The notes: a model not told the origin generated them from the sequence alone. Counted from the stretch's first letter, positions 11,069 through 22,041 are shown. The stretch: DNA of 64,000 bases from Blochmannia endosymbiont of Camponotus (Colobopsis) obliquus (GCF_000973545.1 NZ_CP010049.1:124001-188000); one strand, 5' to 3'. Numbers and translations: made by a program.

Positions 11069-12001
11069 ATGGTAAAAGTATATGCTCCAATTTCAATTGC
11101 CAATATTAATGTAGGTTTTGATGTTCTTGGAGTTGCCATATCTCCAATAGATGGTTCTATGCTTGGCGATATAGTAACCATAGAAAATTCAAATAAATTT
11201 AGTTTATATATTACGGGTAACTTTATTGACAATTTGCCAAAAAGAATAGAAGATAACCTTGTTTATCAATGTTGGCAGAGATTCTGTATTGCAATAAATA
11301 AAAAGTGTCCGGTTACTATGCAGTTAGTAAAAAATGTTCCTGTTTGTTCTGGGTTAGGTTCTAGTGCTTGTTCTGTAGTGGCAGCATTATTAGCAATGAA
11401 TGTTTACTGTAATTATCCATTAGATAATGATCAATTGTTGATATTAATGGGTGAAATGGAAGGTTTAATTTCTGGTGAAATTCATTTTGATAATGTTGCT
11501 CCTTGTTTTCTTGGTGGCATGCAACTTATTATTAAAGAAAATGATATTATTAGCCAGAAATTACCTGTATTTGAAAATTGGTTATGGGTGATCGCTTATC
11601 CAGGAAGTGCAGTTGCTACTGCACAAGCTAGAAACATTTTACCAATTAAATATTTTAGAGATGATTGTATTACTCATAGTAGACATTTAGCTGGTTTTAT
11701 ACATGCTTGTCATACTCAGCAAGCTAATTTAGCAGCTGGATTGATGAAAGATATAATTGCAGAACCATACAGAATTCAATTATTACCAGGATTTATCGAT
11801 GCTTATCAATATATAATTGATTTAGGTGCGTTAACGTGTGGCATATCTGGTTCAGGGCCAACTCTATTTAGTGTTTTTGATACTTATGATACTGCATTGT
11901 ATGCAGCTAATTGGTTGGCTGATTGTTATTTACCACGCAATAAGGGCTTTGTTTATATTTGTCAGCTTAATAATCGCGGTGCATATGTAATAATGGAATA
12001 A
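11069..12001 (+). CDS. thrB: Homoserine kinase
   Basis: ThrB phosphorylates homoserine, the fourth step of threonine synthesis. It is a GHMP-family kinase of 310 residues, the E. coli length. The N-terminal block ([18 protein letters not shown]) and the phosphate-binding loop [12 protein letters not shown] (GLGSSA at about 95-100) are clear. A C-terminal [12 protein letters not shown] loop completes the GHMP signature. A GAG-containing site precedes ATG 11069. The stop is immediately followed by thrC, so the operon is tightly coupled. Confidence 0.97.
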   Translation: MVKVYAPISIANINVGFDVLGVAISPIDGSMLGDIVTIENSNKFSLYITGNFIDNLPKRIEDNLVYQCWQRFCIAINKKCPVTMQLVKNVPVCSGLGSSACSVVAALLAMNVYCNYPLDNDQLLILMGEMEGLISGEIHFDNVAPCFLGGMQLIIKENDIISQKLPVFENWLWVIAYPGSAVATAQARNILPIKYFRDDCITHSRHLAGFIHACHTQQANLAAGLMKDIIAEPYRIQLLPGFIDAYQYIIDLGALTCGISGSGPTLFSVFDTYDTALYAANWLADCYLPRNKGFVYICQLNNRGAYVIME

Positions 12002-12004
12002 TTG

Positions 12005-13303
12005 ATGAAATTTTATAATATTAAAAATATTAATGAGCAAGTTAATTTTGTTCAGGCTATTCAACAAGGATTAGGTTCGGATCAGGGGTTATTTTTTCCT
12101 ATAGATTTACCTAGATTTACTACTTGTGAAATTGATAGTTTATTGAATATGGATTTTATTAATCGCAGTTTGCATATTATGTCAGTATATATAGGTCATG
12201 AAGTTTCGGAAAATAAAGTATTAAAATGTATAAATTCTGCTTTTACGTTTCCTGTTATAGTATTGTTAATTAAAGATAATATAGCGGTATTAGAATTATT
12301 TCATGGTCCAACATTAGCTTTTAAAGATTTTGGTGGTCGTTTTATGGCTCATTTTCTTAATGAAATTAATCAGGGGGAATTAATGACCATTTTAACGGCT
12401 ACTTCTGGTGATACTGGTGCTGCAATAGCACATGCTTTTTATGGTTTTGATAATGTTAATGTAATAATTTTGTATCCTAATGGTAAAATTAGTTCTGCAC
12501 AAGAAAGATTGTTTTGTACTTTAGGTGGTAATGTTTATACTTTAGCAGTAGACGGAGATTTTGATGCATGTCAGTTGTTAGTAAAGCAGGCATTTGATAA
12601 TACATATTTAAGAAAAAAATTAGGATTGAATTCTGCCAATTCGATAAATATTGGTAGATTATTACCACAAATTTGTTATTATTTTGAAGCGTTTGCTCAA
12701 TTGTTCAAACAACAAATAAATCAAAGAATAGTAATTTCCGTACCTAGTGGAAATTTTGGTAATTTGACAGCAGGTTTATTGGCAAAATCACTTGGTTTAC
12801 CTGTAAAGCGTTTTATTGTTGCCACCAATATTAATAATACAGTTCCACGTTATCTTAGTAGTGGATATTGGTTTCCTCAACCAGCAATTACAACTTTATC
12901 TAATGCTATGGATGTAAGTTATCCTAATAATTGGGCACGAATAGAAGAATTATTTCGTCGTAAAAGATGGCAACTATCTACATTATCTTATGGTAGTGTA
13001 GATGACGACCGCACTATTAAAACACTGCAGGTAATGGCTGATTTGGGTTATATTTCTGAGCCTCATGCAGCTGTTTCTTATTGTTTGTTAAGTGATCAAT
13101 TACATCATGATGAATTTGGCATCTTTCTTGGTACTGCACATCCTGCTAAATTTAAACATGAGATTGAGAGTATTTTTAATCACAATTTTTCTTTGTTATC
13201 ACCTGCATCTTTATTATGTTTTAATAAATTACCTTTATTATCGCGTAAAATTTCAGTTGATTTTAATGAGTTACGTAATTTTATGTTATCTTTGATGAAT
13301 TAG
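12005..13303 (+). CDS. thrC: Threonine synthase
   Basis: ThrC is the PLP-dependent last step of threonine synthesis, converting phosphohomoserine to threonine. The protein has 432 residues (E. coli 428). The N-terminus MKFYNIKNINEQVNFVQAI matches E. coli MKLYNLKDHNEQVSFAQAV, which fixes the start at ATG 12005 rather than the TTG three bases earlier. The PLP lysine sits in LAFKDFGGRFM at residue 107, the same position as in E. coli. TATSGDTGAAIAHAF and SVPSGNFGNLTAGLLA are the phosphate-binding blocks. Only three bases separate it from the thrB stop. Confidence 0.97.
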   Translation: MKFYNIKNINEQVNFVQAIQQGLGSDQGLFFPIDLPRFTTCEIDSLLNMDFINRSLHIMSVYIGHEVSENKVLKCINSAFTFPVIVLLIKDNIAVLELFHGPTLAFKDFGGRFMAHFLNEINQGELMTILTATSGDTGAAIAHAFYGFDNVNVIILYPNGKISSAQERLFCTLGGNVYTLAVDGDFDACQLLVKQAFDNTYLRKKLGLNSANSINIGRLLPQICYYFEAFAQLFKQQINQRIVISVPSGNFGNLTAGLLAKSLGLPVKRFIVATNINNTVPRYLSSGYWFPQPAITTLSNAMDVSYPNNWARIEELFRRKRWQLSTLSYGSVDDDRTIKTLQVMADLGYISEPHAAVSYCLLSDQLHHDEFGIFLGTAHPAKFKHEIESIFNHNFSLLSPASLLCFNKLPLLSRKISVDFNELRNFMLSLMN

Positions 13304-13782
13304 ATTATGTTATGTTATAATAATGAATGGTTGATGTGATCATATTGTCATTATGAATGTATATACTATAGCATAGTTTTTTTTTATTATTTTATTAGCC
13401 ATTGGGTTAATTATGTAATATTTTATATCCATGCATTATAAATTTTAATATTTATTTTACTATCTTATAATATGCAGGTTAGGTGATGTTTTGTGTATTA
13501 TATTGTGTTATTTAACATATCGTTTTATTTATATTTAGATAGTTGTCATGATTAATGATTAAAATATGAATTTAAAAATTAACATGAATTAATATGTTAT
13601 AACTTTGCGTTTTGTTTCAGGTGAACTAATTATTTATTGTTGCATGTAGTATAACTTTGATATTTTTGTTATATATCGTTGTTTTTTAAAACAAATTATA
13701 TGGTTAAACTTGAAAAATTATGTTTTGCCCGCATATCAATTTCATAAAATCATGTAATTAATTTTTCAGTGGAGATGTTTAG
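13304..13782. other. 479-nt spacer, thrC to dnaK
   Basis: No gene is recognisable. The E. coli genes between the thr operon and dnaK are gone. The 3' part carries the dnaK promoter region and leader, with a GGAG ribosome-binding site about 10 nt before ATG 13783. Confidence 0.6.
13709..13736 (+). promoter_or_regulatory. Sigma-32 (heat-shock)-type promoter of dnaK-dnaJ
   Basis: CTTGAAA (13709-13715) matches the sigma-32 -35 consensus CTTGAA. CCGCATAT (13729-13736) matches the -10 consensus CCCCATNT at all but one fixed base. The spacer after CTTGAA is 14 nt, within the usual range. The GC-containing -10 stands out from its AT-rich surroundings. The predicted start near 13743 leaves a leader of about 40 nt before dnaK. 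Confidence 0.7.
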
Positions 13783-15693
13783 ATGGGGAAGATAATTGGT
13801 ATTGACTTAGGTACAACCAATTCTTGTATTGCGATTATTGAGGGTGGTAAACCTCGTGTATTAGAAAACAGTGAAGGTGATCGTACTACTCCCTCTGTTA
13901 TTGCTTATACCCAGGATGGTGAAATTTTAGTTGGTCAGCCAGCGAAACGTCAGTCTGTTACAAATCCGCAAAATACTTTGTTTGCTATTAAACGTTTGAT
14001 TGGTCGTCGTTTTCAAGATAAGGAAGTGCAACGTGATGTTGGTATTATGCCGTATAAAATTATTGCAGCTGATAATGGAGATGCTTGGTTAAATATAAAA
14101 GGACAAAAAATTGCGCCGCCTCAAGTTTCAGCTGAAATTTTAAAGAAAATGAAAAAAACTGCAGAAGATTACTTTGGTGAAGAAATCAGTGAAGCAGTTA
14201 TTACAGTGCCAGCTTATTTTAATGATACTCAACGTCAAGCGACTAAAGATGCAGGTCGTATTGCGGGTTTGGAAGTCAAGCGTATTATTAATGAACCTAC
14301 TGCTGCTGCGTTAGCTTATGGTTTAGATAAGGAAACAGGTAATCGTACCATTGCTGTGTATGATTTAGGTGGTGGTACTTTTGATATTTCTATCATTGAA
14401 ATTGATGATGTTGATGGCGAAAAAACTTTTGAAGTACTAGCTACTAATGGTGATACTCATTTAGGAGGAGAAGATTTTGATAGTCGTTTGATTAATTATT
14501 TAGTAGATGAATTTCGAAAAAGTCAAGGAATTGATTTGCATAATGATCCATTAGCAATGCAGCGTTTAAAGGAAGCAGCAGAAAAAGCTAAAATTGAATT
14601 ATCTTCTTCGCATCAAACGGATATTAATTTACCTTATATTACAGCAGATGCTAGTGGTCCTAAACATATGAATTTAAGAGTTACTCGTGCTAAATTAGAG
14701 TCTTTAGTAGAGGAATTAGTTAATCGTACTGTAGATCCATTAAGAGTAGCTTTAAAAGATACTGGTTTGTCCGTTTCTAATATTAATGATGTAATTTTAG
14801 TAGGTGGACAAACTAGGATGCCGTTGGTACAGAAAAAAGTTTCTGAATTTTTTGGTAAAGATCCGCGTAAAGATGTTAATCCTGATGAAGCTGTTGCTAT
14901 TGGTGCTGCGGTGCAGGGTGGTGTGTTGTCTGGTGATGTTAAAGATGTTTTATTGTTGGATGTCACTCCCTTGTCTTTAGGTATTGAGACTATGGGTGGT
15001 GTTATGACTTCATTAATTGCCAAAAATACTACTATTCCTACTAAGCATAGTCAGATTTTTTCTACCGCAGAAGATAATCAGTCTGCTGTTACTATTCATG
15101 TGTTGCAGGGTGAACGTAAACGTGCTAGTGATAATAAATCTTTGGGCCAGTTCAATTTAGATGGTATTGCTCCAGCTATGCGTGGTATTCCTCAGATAGA
15201 AGTTACTTTTGATATTGATGCTGATGGTATTTTACATGTATCTGCGAAAGACAAAAATAGTGGAAGAGAACAAAAGATTACTATTAAAGCTTCTTCTGGA
15301 CTAAATGAAGAAGAAATTAAAAAGATGGTGCAAGAAGCAGAAGCTAATGTTGAGTCTGATCGTAAGTTTGAAGAATTAGTGCAAGTTCGTAATCAAGCTG
15401 ATCATTTGTTGCATAGTACACGTAAGCAATTAGGAGAAGTAGGCAATCAATTGCCATCAGATGATAAAGTAGCTATTGAAAATGCATTAAAAGCTTTGGA
15501 TCTTGTTATAAGAAATGAAAATAAGAGTGAAATTGAAGTTAAAATACAGGATTTGATAAAAGTTTCTAGTAAATTGTTAGAAGTTGTCCAACAAAAAGAT
15601 AAGGATAAAGCCGCATCCACTACAAATAGCGGATCAGATGCTACTGGTGATGTAGTCGATGCTGAATTCGAAGAAGTTAAAAATAAAAAATAG
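13783..15693 (+). CDS. dnaK: Chaperone protein DnaK (Hsp70)
   Basis: DnaK is the ATP-driven Hsp70 chaperone of the cytosol; such chaperones are typically highly expressed in endosymbionts. The protein has 636 residues (E. coli 638). The nucleotide-binding domain (about 1-385) shows [27 protein letters not shown] and VGGQTRMP. Then comes the conserved linker [19 protein letters not shown] and the substrate-binding domain. The C-terminal tail ends [11 protein letters not shown], almost identical to E. coli [13 protein letters not shown] content and codon use are less eroded than in the neighbours, consistent with strong selection. It is preceded by a sigma-32-type promoter and followed by dnaJ. 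Confidence 0.99.
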   Translation: MGKIIGIDLGTTNSCIAIIEGGKPRVLENSEGDRTTPSVIAYTQDGEILVGQPAKRQSVTNPQNTLFAIKRLIGRRFQDKEVQRDVGIMPYKIIAADNGDAWLNIKGQKIAPPQVSAEILKKMKKTAEDYFGEEISEAVITVPAYFNDTQRQATKDAGRIAGLEVKRIINEPTAAALAYGLDKETGNRTIAVYDLGGGTFDISIIEIDDVDGEKTFEVLATNGDTHLGGEDFDSRLINYLVDEFRKSQGIDLHNDPLAMQRLKEAAEKAKIELSSSHQTDINLPYITADASGPKHMNLRVTRAKLESLVEELVNRTVDPLRVALKDTGLSVSNINDVILVGGQTRMPLVQKKVSEFFGKDPRKDVNPDEAVAIGAAVQGGVLSGDVKDVLLLDVTPLSLGIETMGGVMTSLIAKNTTIPTKHSQIFSTAEDNQSAVTIHVLQGERKRASDNKSLGQFNLDGIAPAMRGIPQIEVTFDIDADGILHVSAKDKNSGREQKITIKASSGLNEEEIKKMVQEAEANVESDRKFEELVQVRNQADHLLHSTRKQLGEVGNQLPSDDKVAIENALKALDLVIRNENKSEIEVKIQDLIKVSSKLLEVVQQKDKDKAASTTNSGSDATGDVVDAEFEEVKNKK

Positions 15694-15784
15694 TGGTTTT
15701 ACTTTATATTTTGTATTATTTGTATAGATAATAATGAATTATAAATGATTTATGGTGATATGAGTTTGTGGTATTTTTGTTTGT

Positions 15785-15804
15785 GGTCCTTGTTTGCAAG
15801 GACC
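15785..15804 (+). terminator. Strong hairpin between dnaK and dnaJ
   Basis: GGTCCTTG (15785-15792), loop TTTG and CAAGGACC (15797-15804) form a perfect 8-bp stem with five G-C pairs, unusual for this genome. The downstream sequence is AGTTATTTTTG, only a weak U tract. It could be a partial terminator or an RNA-stability element that makes dnaJ less abundant than dnaK. Confidence 0.55.
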
Positions 15805-15841
15805 AGTTATTTTTGTTTTAGAGAAAAGTTAGGAAAAATTG

Positions 15842-16963
15842 ATGGCAAAGTCGGATTATTATGAGATTTTAGGTGTTTCTAAGGATGCGGATGAGCGTGA
15901 TATAAAAAGATCTTATAAAAGATTAGCAATTAAGTTTCATCCAGATCGTAATCCGGGTAATGCTGAAGCTGAAGCAAAATTTAAAGAAATTAAGGAAGCA
16001 TATGAAGTATTAACTGATCCGCAAAAACGTGCTGCATATGATCGTTACGGCCATTCTGCTTTTGATCAGTCTGCTGGAATGAGTGGTGCTGGTAATACGG
16101 ATTTTAGTGATATTTTTGGTGATGTATTTGGTGACATTTTTGGCGGAAATCGACGTCAAAGATCTGGAAGAGGTGCCGATTTACGTTATAGTATAGAGTT
16201 GACTTTAGAAGAGGCCGTTCGCGGTGTTGTTAAGGAAATTCGTATACCTGCATTAGTGGAATGTAATATTTGTTATGGTAATGGTGCTAAACCTGGAACA
16301 TCAATAGTGACTTGTATAACGTGTCGTGGACAGGGTCAAATACAGATGCGACAAGGTTTTTTTTCAGTTCAACAATCTTGCCCTACTTGTCAAGGTCAAG
16401 GTAAAATTATTAAGGAGGTATGTAATAAATGTCGAGGTCATGGTCGTATTGAAAGATTAAAGACTCTTTCTGTAAGAATCCCTGCAGGTGTAGATACGGG
16501 TGATAGGGTTCGTTTGTCTGGTGAAGGTGAGTTAGGTGATAATGGTTCTCACTCTGGTGATTTATATGTAGAAGTTCAAGTACGCAAACATCCTATTTTT
16601 GATCGAGAAGATAAAAATCTTTATTGTGAAGTGCCTATTAATTTTGCTATGGCAGCATTAGGTGGAGAAATAGAAGTACCTACTTTAGATGGGCGCGTGA
16701 AATTAAAAGTTCCTGCAGAAACTCAGACTGGTAAGTTGTTCCGTATGAGGGGTAAAGGAGTAAAATCAGTGCGTAGTGGAGGTCGTGGAGATTTGTTATG
16801 TAGAGTAGTAGTAGAAACGCCAGTAAGATTGAATGATAAGCAAAAGCATCTCTTACAGGAATTAGCAGATAGTTTTGGAGGAAATTATAGTAACCAGAAC
16901 AGTCCTCGTTCGAAGAATTTTTTTGAGGGTGTAAAGAAATTTTTTGATGACTTAACGCGCTAA
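15842..16963 (+). CDS. dnaJ: Chaperone protein DnaJ (Hsp40)
   Basis: DnaJ stimulates DnaK ATPase and delivers substrates. The protein has 373 residues (E. coli 376). The J domain (1-70) has HPD at residues 33-35. A Gly/Phe-rich segment (about 75-110) follows. The zinc domain has four CxxCxGxG-type repeats ([32 protein letters not shown]), then the C-terminal beta domains. ATG 15842 gives the family start [12 protein letters not shown]; the TTG just before it is less likely. An AGGA site lies about 10 nt upstream. Confidence 0.98.
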   Translation: MAKSDYYEILGVSKDADERDIKRSYKRLAIKFHPDRNPGNAEAEAKFKEIKEAYEVLTDPQKRAAYDRYGHSAFDQSAGMSGAGNTDFSDIFGDVFGDIFGGNRRQRSGRGADLRYSIELTLEEAVRGVVKEIRIPALVECNICYGNGAKPGTSIVTCITCRGQGQIQMRQGFFSVQQSCPTCQGQGKIIKEVCNKCRGHGRIERLKTLSVRIPAGVDTGDRVRLSGEGELGDNGSHSGDLYVEVQVRKHPIFDREDKNLYCEVPINFAMAALGGEIEVPTLDGRVKLKVPAETQTGKLFRMRGKGVKSVRSGGRGDLLCRVVVETPVRLNDKQKHLLQELADSFGGNYSNQNSPRSKNFFEGVKKFFDDLTR

Positions 16964-17007
16964 TTTTAGATTTTAGTTGTTTTGTAATTAATAATTAATT
17001 GTAGTTG

Positions 17008-17271
17008 TTATTGCATATTTTTGATGCGTAAGTGTATTTTTGATTTATGTCTAGCGGCTTTATTTTTATGTATTAATCCCTTAGTAGCAAAGCGGTCTAG
17101 AATTGATTGAACTCGGATAAATTTTTTTTGTGCTGTTATTTTGTCTCCATTTGTTATAATTGTTTGTATTTTTTTTATAAAAGTACGTATCATGGAACGT
17201 CGGCTAGTATTACGTTGACGTTTCTTTTCAGATTGAATAGCCTTTTTTTTAGCTGATTTAGTGTTCGGCAA
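17008..17271 (-). CDS. rpsT: 30S ribosomal protein S20
   Basis: S20 is a small basic 16S rRNA-binding protein of 87 residues, the E. coli length. [31 protein letters not shown] and [14 protein letters not shown] match the family. The start codon is TTG (complement of 17269-17271). E. coli rpsT is known for its UUG start, which is part of S20 autoregulation, so conservation here is notable. It is convergent with dnaJ and divergent from ribF, the E. coli arrangement. Confidence 0.96.
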   Translation of the reverse strand: MPNTKSAKKKAIQSEKKRQRNTSRRSMIRTFIKKIQTIITNGDKITAQKKFIRVQSILDRFATKGLIHKNKAARHKSKIHLRIKNMQ

Positions 17272-17576
17272 AGGTTTGATCCCTATATTGAATGCAATTA
17301 TTATTTTTGACGTTTATCCATTCTACATTCTGTCAATTAAATATAAATTAATCAATAAAAAATTTGATTTTTTTATTTAAAACTCCATTTTTTGTGATTT
17401 TTTTTGTTATATTATAATAATATTTATTATATTTTTTATTTCAAATATCTTGAATTTTAAAAATTATAAAATATATACTACAATTTTATTGAATTTTTTA
17501 ATAACCAAATTGTAGTTTGTATTTTTTTTAAAAATATAAATTAAATTTGTAATGTCATTATTTTTTTGAGTGTTTT
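17272..17576. other. 305-nt divergent spacer between rpsT and ribF
   Basis: It must hold the promoters of rpsT (leftward) and ribF-ileS-lspA (rightward). The sequence is nearly all A/T runs; I cannot pick reliable promoter boxes and see no RNA gene. Confidence 0.5.
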
Positions 17577-18497
17577 ATGGAGTTTATTCGTGGCGTATAT
17601 AATTTAAAGGCACGTCATCGTAGTTGTGTTCTGACGATTGGTAATTTTGATGGATTTCATCGTGGACATCAAGCTTTAATTGAACAATTAAAGCTTGAAG
17701 GACGTAATCGCAATTTACCATGTATGGTAATGATTTTTGAACCTTATCCTAAAGAATTTTTAACGGGCAAGAAGGTGCGTTTAACCACTTTACGTGATAA
17801 ATTAAAATATCTTGCTGATGTAAAAGTTGATATAGTTTTATGTGTTCTTTTTGATAAAAAATTTGCTATATTAGGAGCATATACTTTTATTACTCAATTA
17901 TTAGTTAAAGAATTAAATGTTCGTTTTATTTGTGTAGGTAATGATTTTCGATTTGGTAGTAATCGAAAAGGAGATTATTTATTGTTACGACAAACAGGTA
18001 AAGATATTGGTTTTGACGTCATGAGTATTATTACTTATACTGAAAAAGGACAACGCATTAGTAGTAGCGCTATACGTGTTGCATTAATGCAAGATAGACT
18101 TACTGATGCTGAAATGTTACTAGGACATGATTATCGTATATCTGGTCGTGTTACTCATGGTAATGCATTAGGAAGAGTGATTGGTTTTCCTACAGCTAAT
18201 ATATTGTTGAAAGGTTATCAGTTTCCTATTCATGGTGTATATTTAGTAGAAATTTATGGAGTAGTATCTGGTCCATTACCTGGATTAGCGAATATAGGTG
18301 TACGTCCAACGATATGTGGATTACATCAAAGATTGGAAATATATTTATTGGATATAGTTATTGACTTATATGGTATGTATATTACTGTAGTGATACGTAA
18401 GAAAATGCGTAATGAACAGCATTTTTGTTCGCTTGAGGAATTACAATGTCAAATTAAACATGATATTTTATGTGCTCGTAGTTATTTTAAATTATAA
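17577..18497 (+). CDS. ribF: Bifunctional riboflavin kinase / FAD synthetase
   Basis: RibF converts riboflavin to FMN and FMN to FAD. The protein has 306 residues (E. coli 313). The N-terminal nucleotidyltransferase domain has TIGNFDGFHRGHQALI, VGNDFRFGSNRKGD and ISSSAIRVAL. The C-terminal kinase domain begins near YRISGRVTHGNALGRVIGFPTANI, carrying the PTAN motif, and includes GLANIGVRPTI. The first residues (MEFIRGVYNL) align with E. coli MKLIRGIHNL. ileS follows after 47 nt, as in E. coli. Confidence 0.97.
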   Translation: MEFIRGVYNLKARHRSCVLTIGNFDGFHRGHQALIEQLKLEGRNRNLPCMVMIFEPYPKEFLTGKKVRLTTLRDKLKYLADVKVDIVLCVLFDKKFAILGAYTFITQLLVKELNVRFICVGNDFRFGSNRKGDYLLLRQTGKDIGFDVMSIITYTEKGQRISSSAIRVALMQDRLTDAEMLLGHDYRISGRVTHGNALGRVIGFPTANILLKGYQFPIHGVYLVEIYGVVSGPLPGLANIGVRPTICGLHQRLEIYLLDIVIDLYGMYITVVIRKKMRNEQHFCSLEELQCQIKHDILCARSYFKL

Positions 18498-18544
18498 AAA
18501 ATTTTTGTTATAGATTTATTTTAATACAGAGGATTTATAATTAG

Positions 18545-21370
18545 ATGATTGATTACAAATATACTTTGAATTTGCCACATACAAAATTTCCTATGCGTGC
18601 TAATTTAATTTCTAGCGAACTAGAAATGTTGGATAATTGGTATGAAGATGATCTTTATAAGTTAATTCGTTTTTCTAAGAAGGGAAAGGAAATTTTTTTT
18701 CTTCATGATGGACCTCCTTATGTTAACGGAAACGTTCATATCGGTCATGCAGTAAATAAAATTCTTAAGGATATTATTATTAAGTTTAAAGGATTAATGG
18801 GGTTTGATGCACCTTATATTCCAGGATGGGATTGTCATGGCTTACCCGTAGAATTGAAAGTGGAGCAATTAACGAGAAGTAGCAGCAAGTGTAGTGATAA
18901 GGTAAATTGTGCAGAGTTTCGTTTAATGTGTCGTAATTATGCTAGTAAACAAGTAATGAAACAAAAAAAAGATTTTATACGGTTGGGAGTATTAGGAAAT
19001 TGGCAAAATTCTTATTTAACAATGAATTTTGTTACTGAAGCGAATATTATACGTGTATTGAGTAAAGTCATTAATAATGGCCATATTTATAAAGGTATAA
19101 AACCAGTGCATTGGTGTATTAATTGTTGTTCTGTATTGGCAGAAGCAGAAGTGGAGTATTGTGATTATATTTCTCCTTCCATTTATGTTATGTTTATAGC
19201 AAAAGATATTTATGAAGTTTTAGCTAAATTCGGTATAAAACGTTCTAATATGTTGGTTGTATTAGTTGTATGGACTACGACTCCTTGGAGTTTGCCTGAT
19301 AATCGTGCTCTTACTGTACATCCTAATTTTGATTATCAATTAGTAGAAATTAATAAACAAGGATTTATTATTTCTTCTTTTGCGGTAGAAAAAATTATGA
19401 AGGATATGAATTTTTCTCATTGGAAGATATTAGGAACTATTAAAGGTAGTGAATTAGAATATATTAAATTTTGTCATCCTTTTATGAATTTTGATGTTCC
19501 TGTTACTTTAGGTGAACATGTATCATGGAATGTTGGTACCGGTATAATACATACTGCACCTGCACATGGTATTGATGATTATGTTATTGCCCAACGTTAT
19601 CAATTAGAAGTATTTGATTCTATTACGGCTGATGGTTATTATTTAGCCAATACTTTTCCTGAATTGGATGGAATTCAATGTTTTGAGGCAAATGATGTAA
19701 TAATTGATCTATTAAATAAAAAAGGTAATTTGTTATATGTAAAAACTATAGAACATAGCTATCCACATTGTTGGCGCCATGCTTCTCCTTTGATTTTTCG
19801 TACTACTCCTCAATGGTTTATTAGTTTGGATAAAAATAATTTACGTACATTAATGCTTGCAGAAATAGAAAAAGTACAATGGATGCCTGCAAGAGAAAAG
19901 TTACGTATGCAATCAATGGTTATTAATAGACCTGATTGGTGCATATCTCGTCAGCGTATATGGGGAGTACCAATTCCAGTTTTTGTGCATAAGAATACTC
20001 ATGATTTACATCCACGTACCGTTGAAGTCATGGAACATATTGCTAGCTTAGTTGAACGACAAGGTGTGCAAGTATGGTGGGATGTAAATCCTGTAGATTT
20101 AATAGGAGATGATGTTTTAAATTATAATAAAGTTACTGATGTATTGGATGTTTGGTTTGATTCTGGTTCGAGTAATTTTTCAGCGTTATCTACACAATTT
20201 GAACATTTAGGTGAAGTTAGTGATTTGTATTTTGAGGGAGTAGATCAGTGTCGAGGTTGGTTTATGGCGGCATTGATGCTTTCTGTTGCAATAACAAAGA
20301 AAGCACCTTACAAACAAGTTTTAACTCATGGTTTTGTAGTAGATTATAAAGGGCATAAAATGTCTAAATCTATAGGTAATGTTATCAATCCTCAAGTAAT
20401 AGTAAATAAATTAGGTGCTGATGTCTTGCGTTTGTGGGTAGCGTCTACTAATTATACTAATGATATAACGATTTCTAATGAAATATTAAAACGTTCCATA
20501 GATATATACCGTAGAATTCGTAATACTGCTCGTTTCTTGTTGAGTAATATCAGTGATTTTGATCCTAGTATACATGCTGTAAGACCAGAATGTATGATTC
20601 TATTGGATAGATGGGCAGTTGGTCAAGCCTATTCTTTGCAAAAAAATATTATCAGTGCTTATAATAAGTACAATTTTCATTGTGTGATAAAGCTTATCAT
20701 GCATTTTTGTTCTATAGACATGGGATCTTTTTATTTGGATGTGATTAAGGATCGTCAATACACTAATCAGGCAAACAGTATAGCACGTCGCAGTTGCCAA
20801 ACTGCGCTATATCATATCATTGAAGCAATGGTACGCTGGATTTCTCCAATTCTTTCATTTACTTCAAGTGAAATTTGGAAATATCTTCCTGGTGAGAGAG
20901 CTAAATACGTTTTTACTGAAGAATGGTATAGTAATTTATTTGATATAGATTCCGCTCAATTAATGAATAATGATTATTGGGATATTTTGCTTCAAGTTCG
21001 TAATGAAGTAAATAGAGTAATTGCTCAAGCTTGTTCTGAGGGATTGATAAAGTCGTCTTTGGAAGCTAGTGTTGTATTATATGCAGAACCTTGTTTAGCA
21101 AAAAAATTACGGGCTTTAGGTCATGAACTTGATTTTTTATTACTTACATCCGCTGCAACAGTAGATGATTATGTAAATCATTATAAATTAAAAAAGATAT
21201 ATGAAAGTTTTGATGGATTAAAAATTTTTTTAGAAAAAGCTCGTGGAACAAAATGTTTTCGTTGTTGGCATTATGCATTAGATGTGGGTGAATGTAGTAA
21301 CTATCCTCATCTTTGTAATCGTTGCATTAGTAATATGTTTGGAACCGGAGAATGTCGTAAATTTGTTTAA
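18545..21370 (+). CDS. ileS: Isoleucyl-tRNA synthetase
   Basis: IleS charges tRNA-Ile. The protein has 941 residues (E. coli 938). The class I signatures are HIGH at 65-68 and KMSKS at 605-609. The CP1 editing domain (about 180-400) contains VVWTTTPWSLPDNRAL and GTGIIHTAPAHGIDDY. The anticodon-binding region and a C-terminal zinc motif (CFRCWH...CNRC) are intact. ATG 18545 gives MIDYKYTLNLPHTKFPMR, aligned with E. coli MSDYKSTLNLPETGFPMR. The stop overlaps the lspA start (TAATG). Confidence 0.98.
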   Translation: MIDYKYTLNLPHTKFPMRANLISSELEMLDNWYEDDLYKLIRFSKKGKEIFFLHDGPPYVNGNVHIGHAVNKILKDIIIKFKGLMGFDAPYIPGWDCHGLPVELKVEQLTRSSSKCSDKVNCAEFRLMCRNYASKQVMKQKKDFIRLGVLGNWQNSYLTMNFVTEANIIRVLSKVINNGHIYKGIKPVHWCINCCSVLAEAEVEYCDYISPSIYVMFIAKDIYEVLAKFGIKRSNMLVVLVVWTTTPWSLPDNRALTVHPNFDYQLVEINKQGFIISSFAVEKIMKDMNFSHWKILGTIKGSELEYIKFCHPFMNFDVPVTLGEHVSWNVGTGIIHTAPAHGIDDYVIAQRYQLEVFDSITADGYYLANTFPELDGIQCFEANDVIIDLLNKKGNLLYVKTIEHSYPHCWRHASPLIFRTTPQWFISLDKNNLRTLMLAEIEKVQWMPAREKLRMQSMVINRPDWCISRQRIWGVPIPVFVHKNTHDLHPRTVEVMEHIASLVERQGVQVWWDVNPVDLIGDDVLNYNKVTDVLDVWFDSGSSNFSALSTQFEHLGEVSDLYFEGVDQCRGWFMAALMLSVAITKKAPYKQVLTHGFVVDYKGHKMSKSIGNVINPQVIVNKLGADVLRLWVASTNYTNDITISNEILKRSIDIYRRIRNTARFLLSNISDFDPSIHAVRPECMILLDRWAVGQAYSLQKNIISAYNKYNFHCVIKLIMHFCSIDMGSFYLDVIKDRQYTNQANSIARRSCQTALYHIIEAMVRWISPILSFTSSEIWKYLPGERAKYVFTEEWYSNLFDIDSAQLMNNDYWDILLQVRNEVNRVIAQACSEGLIKSSLEASVVLYAEPCLAKKLRALGHELDFLLLTSAATVDDYVNHYKLKKIYESFDGLKIFLEKARGTKCFRCWHYALDVGECSNYPHLCNRCISNMFGTGECRKFV

Positions 21371-21852
21371 TGAAAATATTAAAATACACAGGATTGCGTT
21401 GGTTATGGTTGTCATTACTAATTGTAATCGTAGATTTATTTAGTAAAGAATGGGTTGCGCAACATTTTTATTTTGGTGAAATGCAGTCGTTAATACCATG
21501 TGTTAATTGTTTATATACTTATAATTTTGGTATAATTTTTGGTATATTAAATCATTCAACAATCCAATACCGATGGTGTTTTGTTTTAATATCTATATGT
21601 ATCATTATTGTATTATTAAGAATGATGTATCGTTTAGATCATTCTGTTATTATTGTCAATATGTCTTATGCTATGATTATTGGTGGAGGATTAGGTAATT
21701 TATTTGATCGGATATTTCGTGGTGCAGTAGTAGATTTTATTGATTTTTATATAGATAAGTGGCATTATCCGACTTTTAATATTGCTGATATTGCAATTGT
21801 TTGTGGTGTTTTTTTAATTATTTGTAATGATTTTTTATATTACAGACGATAA
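21370..21852 (+). CDS. lspA: Lipoprotein signal peptidase (signal peptidase II)
   Basis: LspA is an inner-membrane aspartyl protease that cleaves prolipoproteins. The protein has 160 residues (E. coli 164) and four hydrophobic segments. The catalytic aspartates fall in VVDFIDF (D122) and FNIAD (D140), and the GGGLGNLFDR block is present. The family NxGAAF box is changed to NFGIIF, a mild substitution. Its start overlaps the ileS stop by one base. Its retention implies at least some lipoproteins are still matured. Confidence 0.96.
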   Translation: MKILKYTGLRWLWLSLLIVIVDLFSKEWVAQHFYFGEMQSLIPCVNCLYTYNFGIIFGILNHSTIQYRWCFVLISICIIIVLLRMMYRLDHSVIIVNMSYAMIIGGGLGNLFDRIFRGAVVDFIDFYIDKWHYPTFNIADIAIVCGVFLIICNDFLYYRR

Positions 21853-22041
21853 TATTTAATACATTGTTATGGTCGTAGTTAAATAGCAATAATTATTTAG
21901 TTTTATATGTGATAAAATTTACATAAGAAACAGAAGTAATTTCAAAAAAAATATTATTATTAATATTTATATAATTAGATTTTTTGTTTTTATTTGTGGT
22001 GTTTAGATAAATAAAATCATTACAAATAGGAGTGATGAGTT

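Noticed and set aside
14634..15023. 129-codon open frame on the minus strand inside dnaK
   Set aside because: It is antisense to a highly conserved DnaK region, has no homology or ribosome-binding site, and reflects codon structure of the sense gene.
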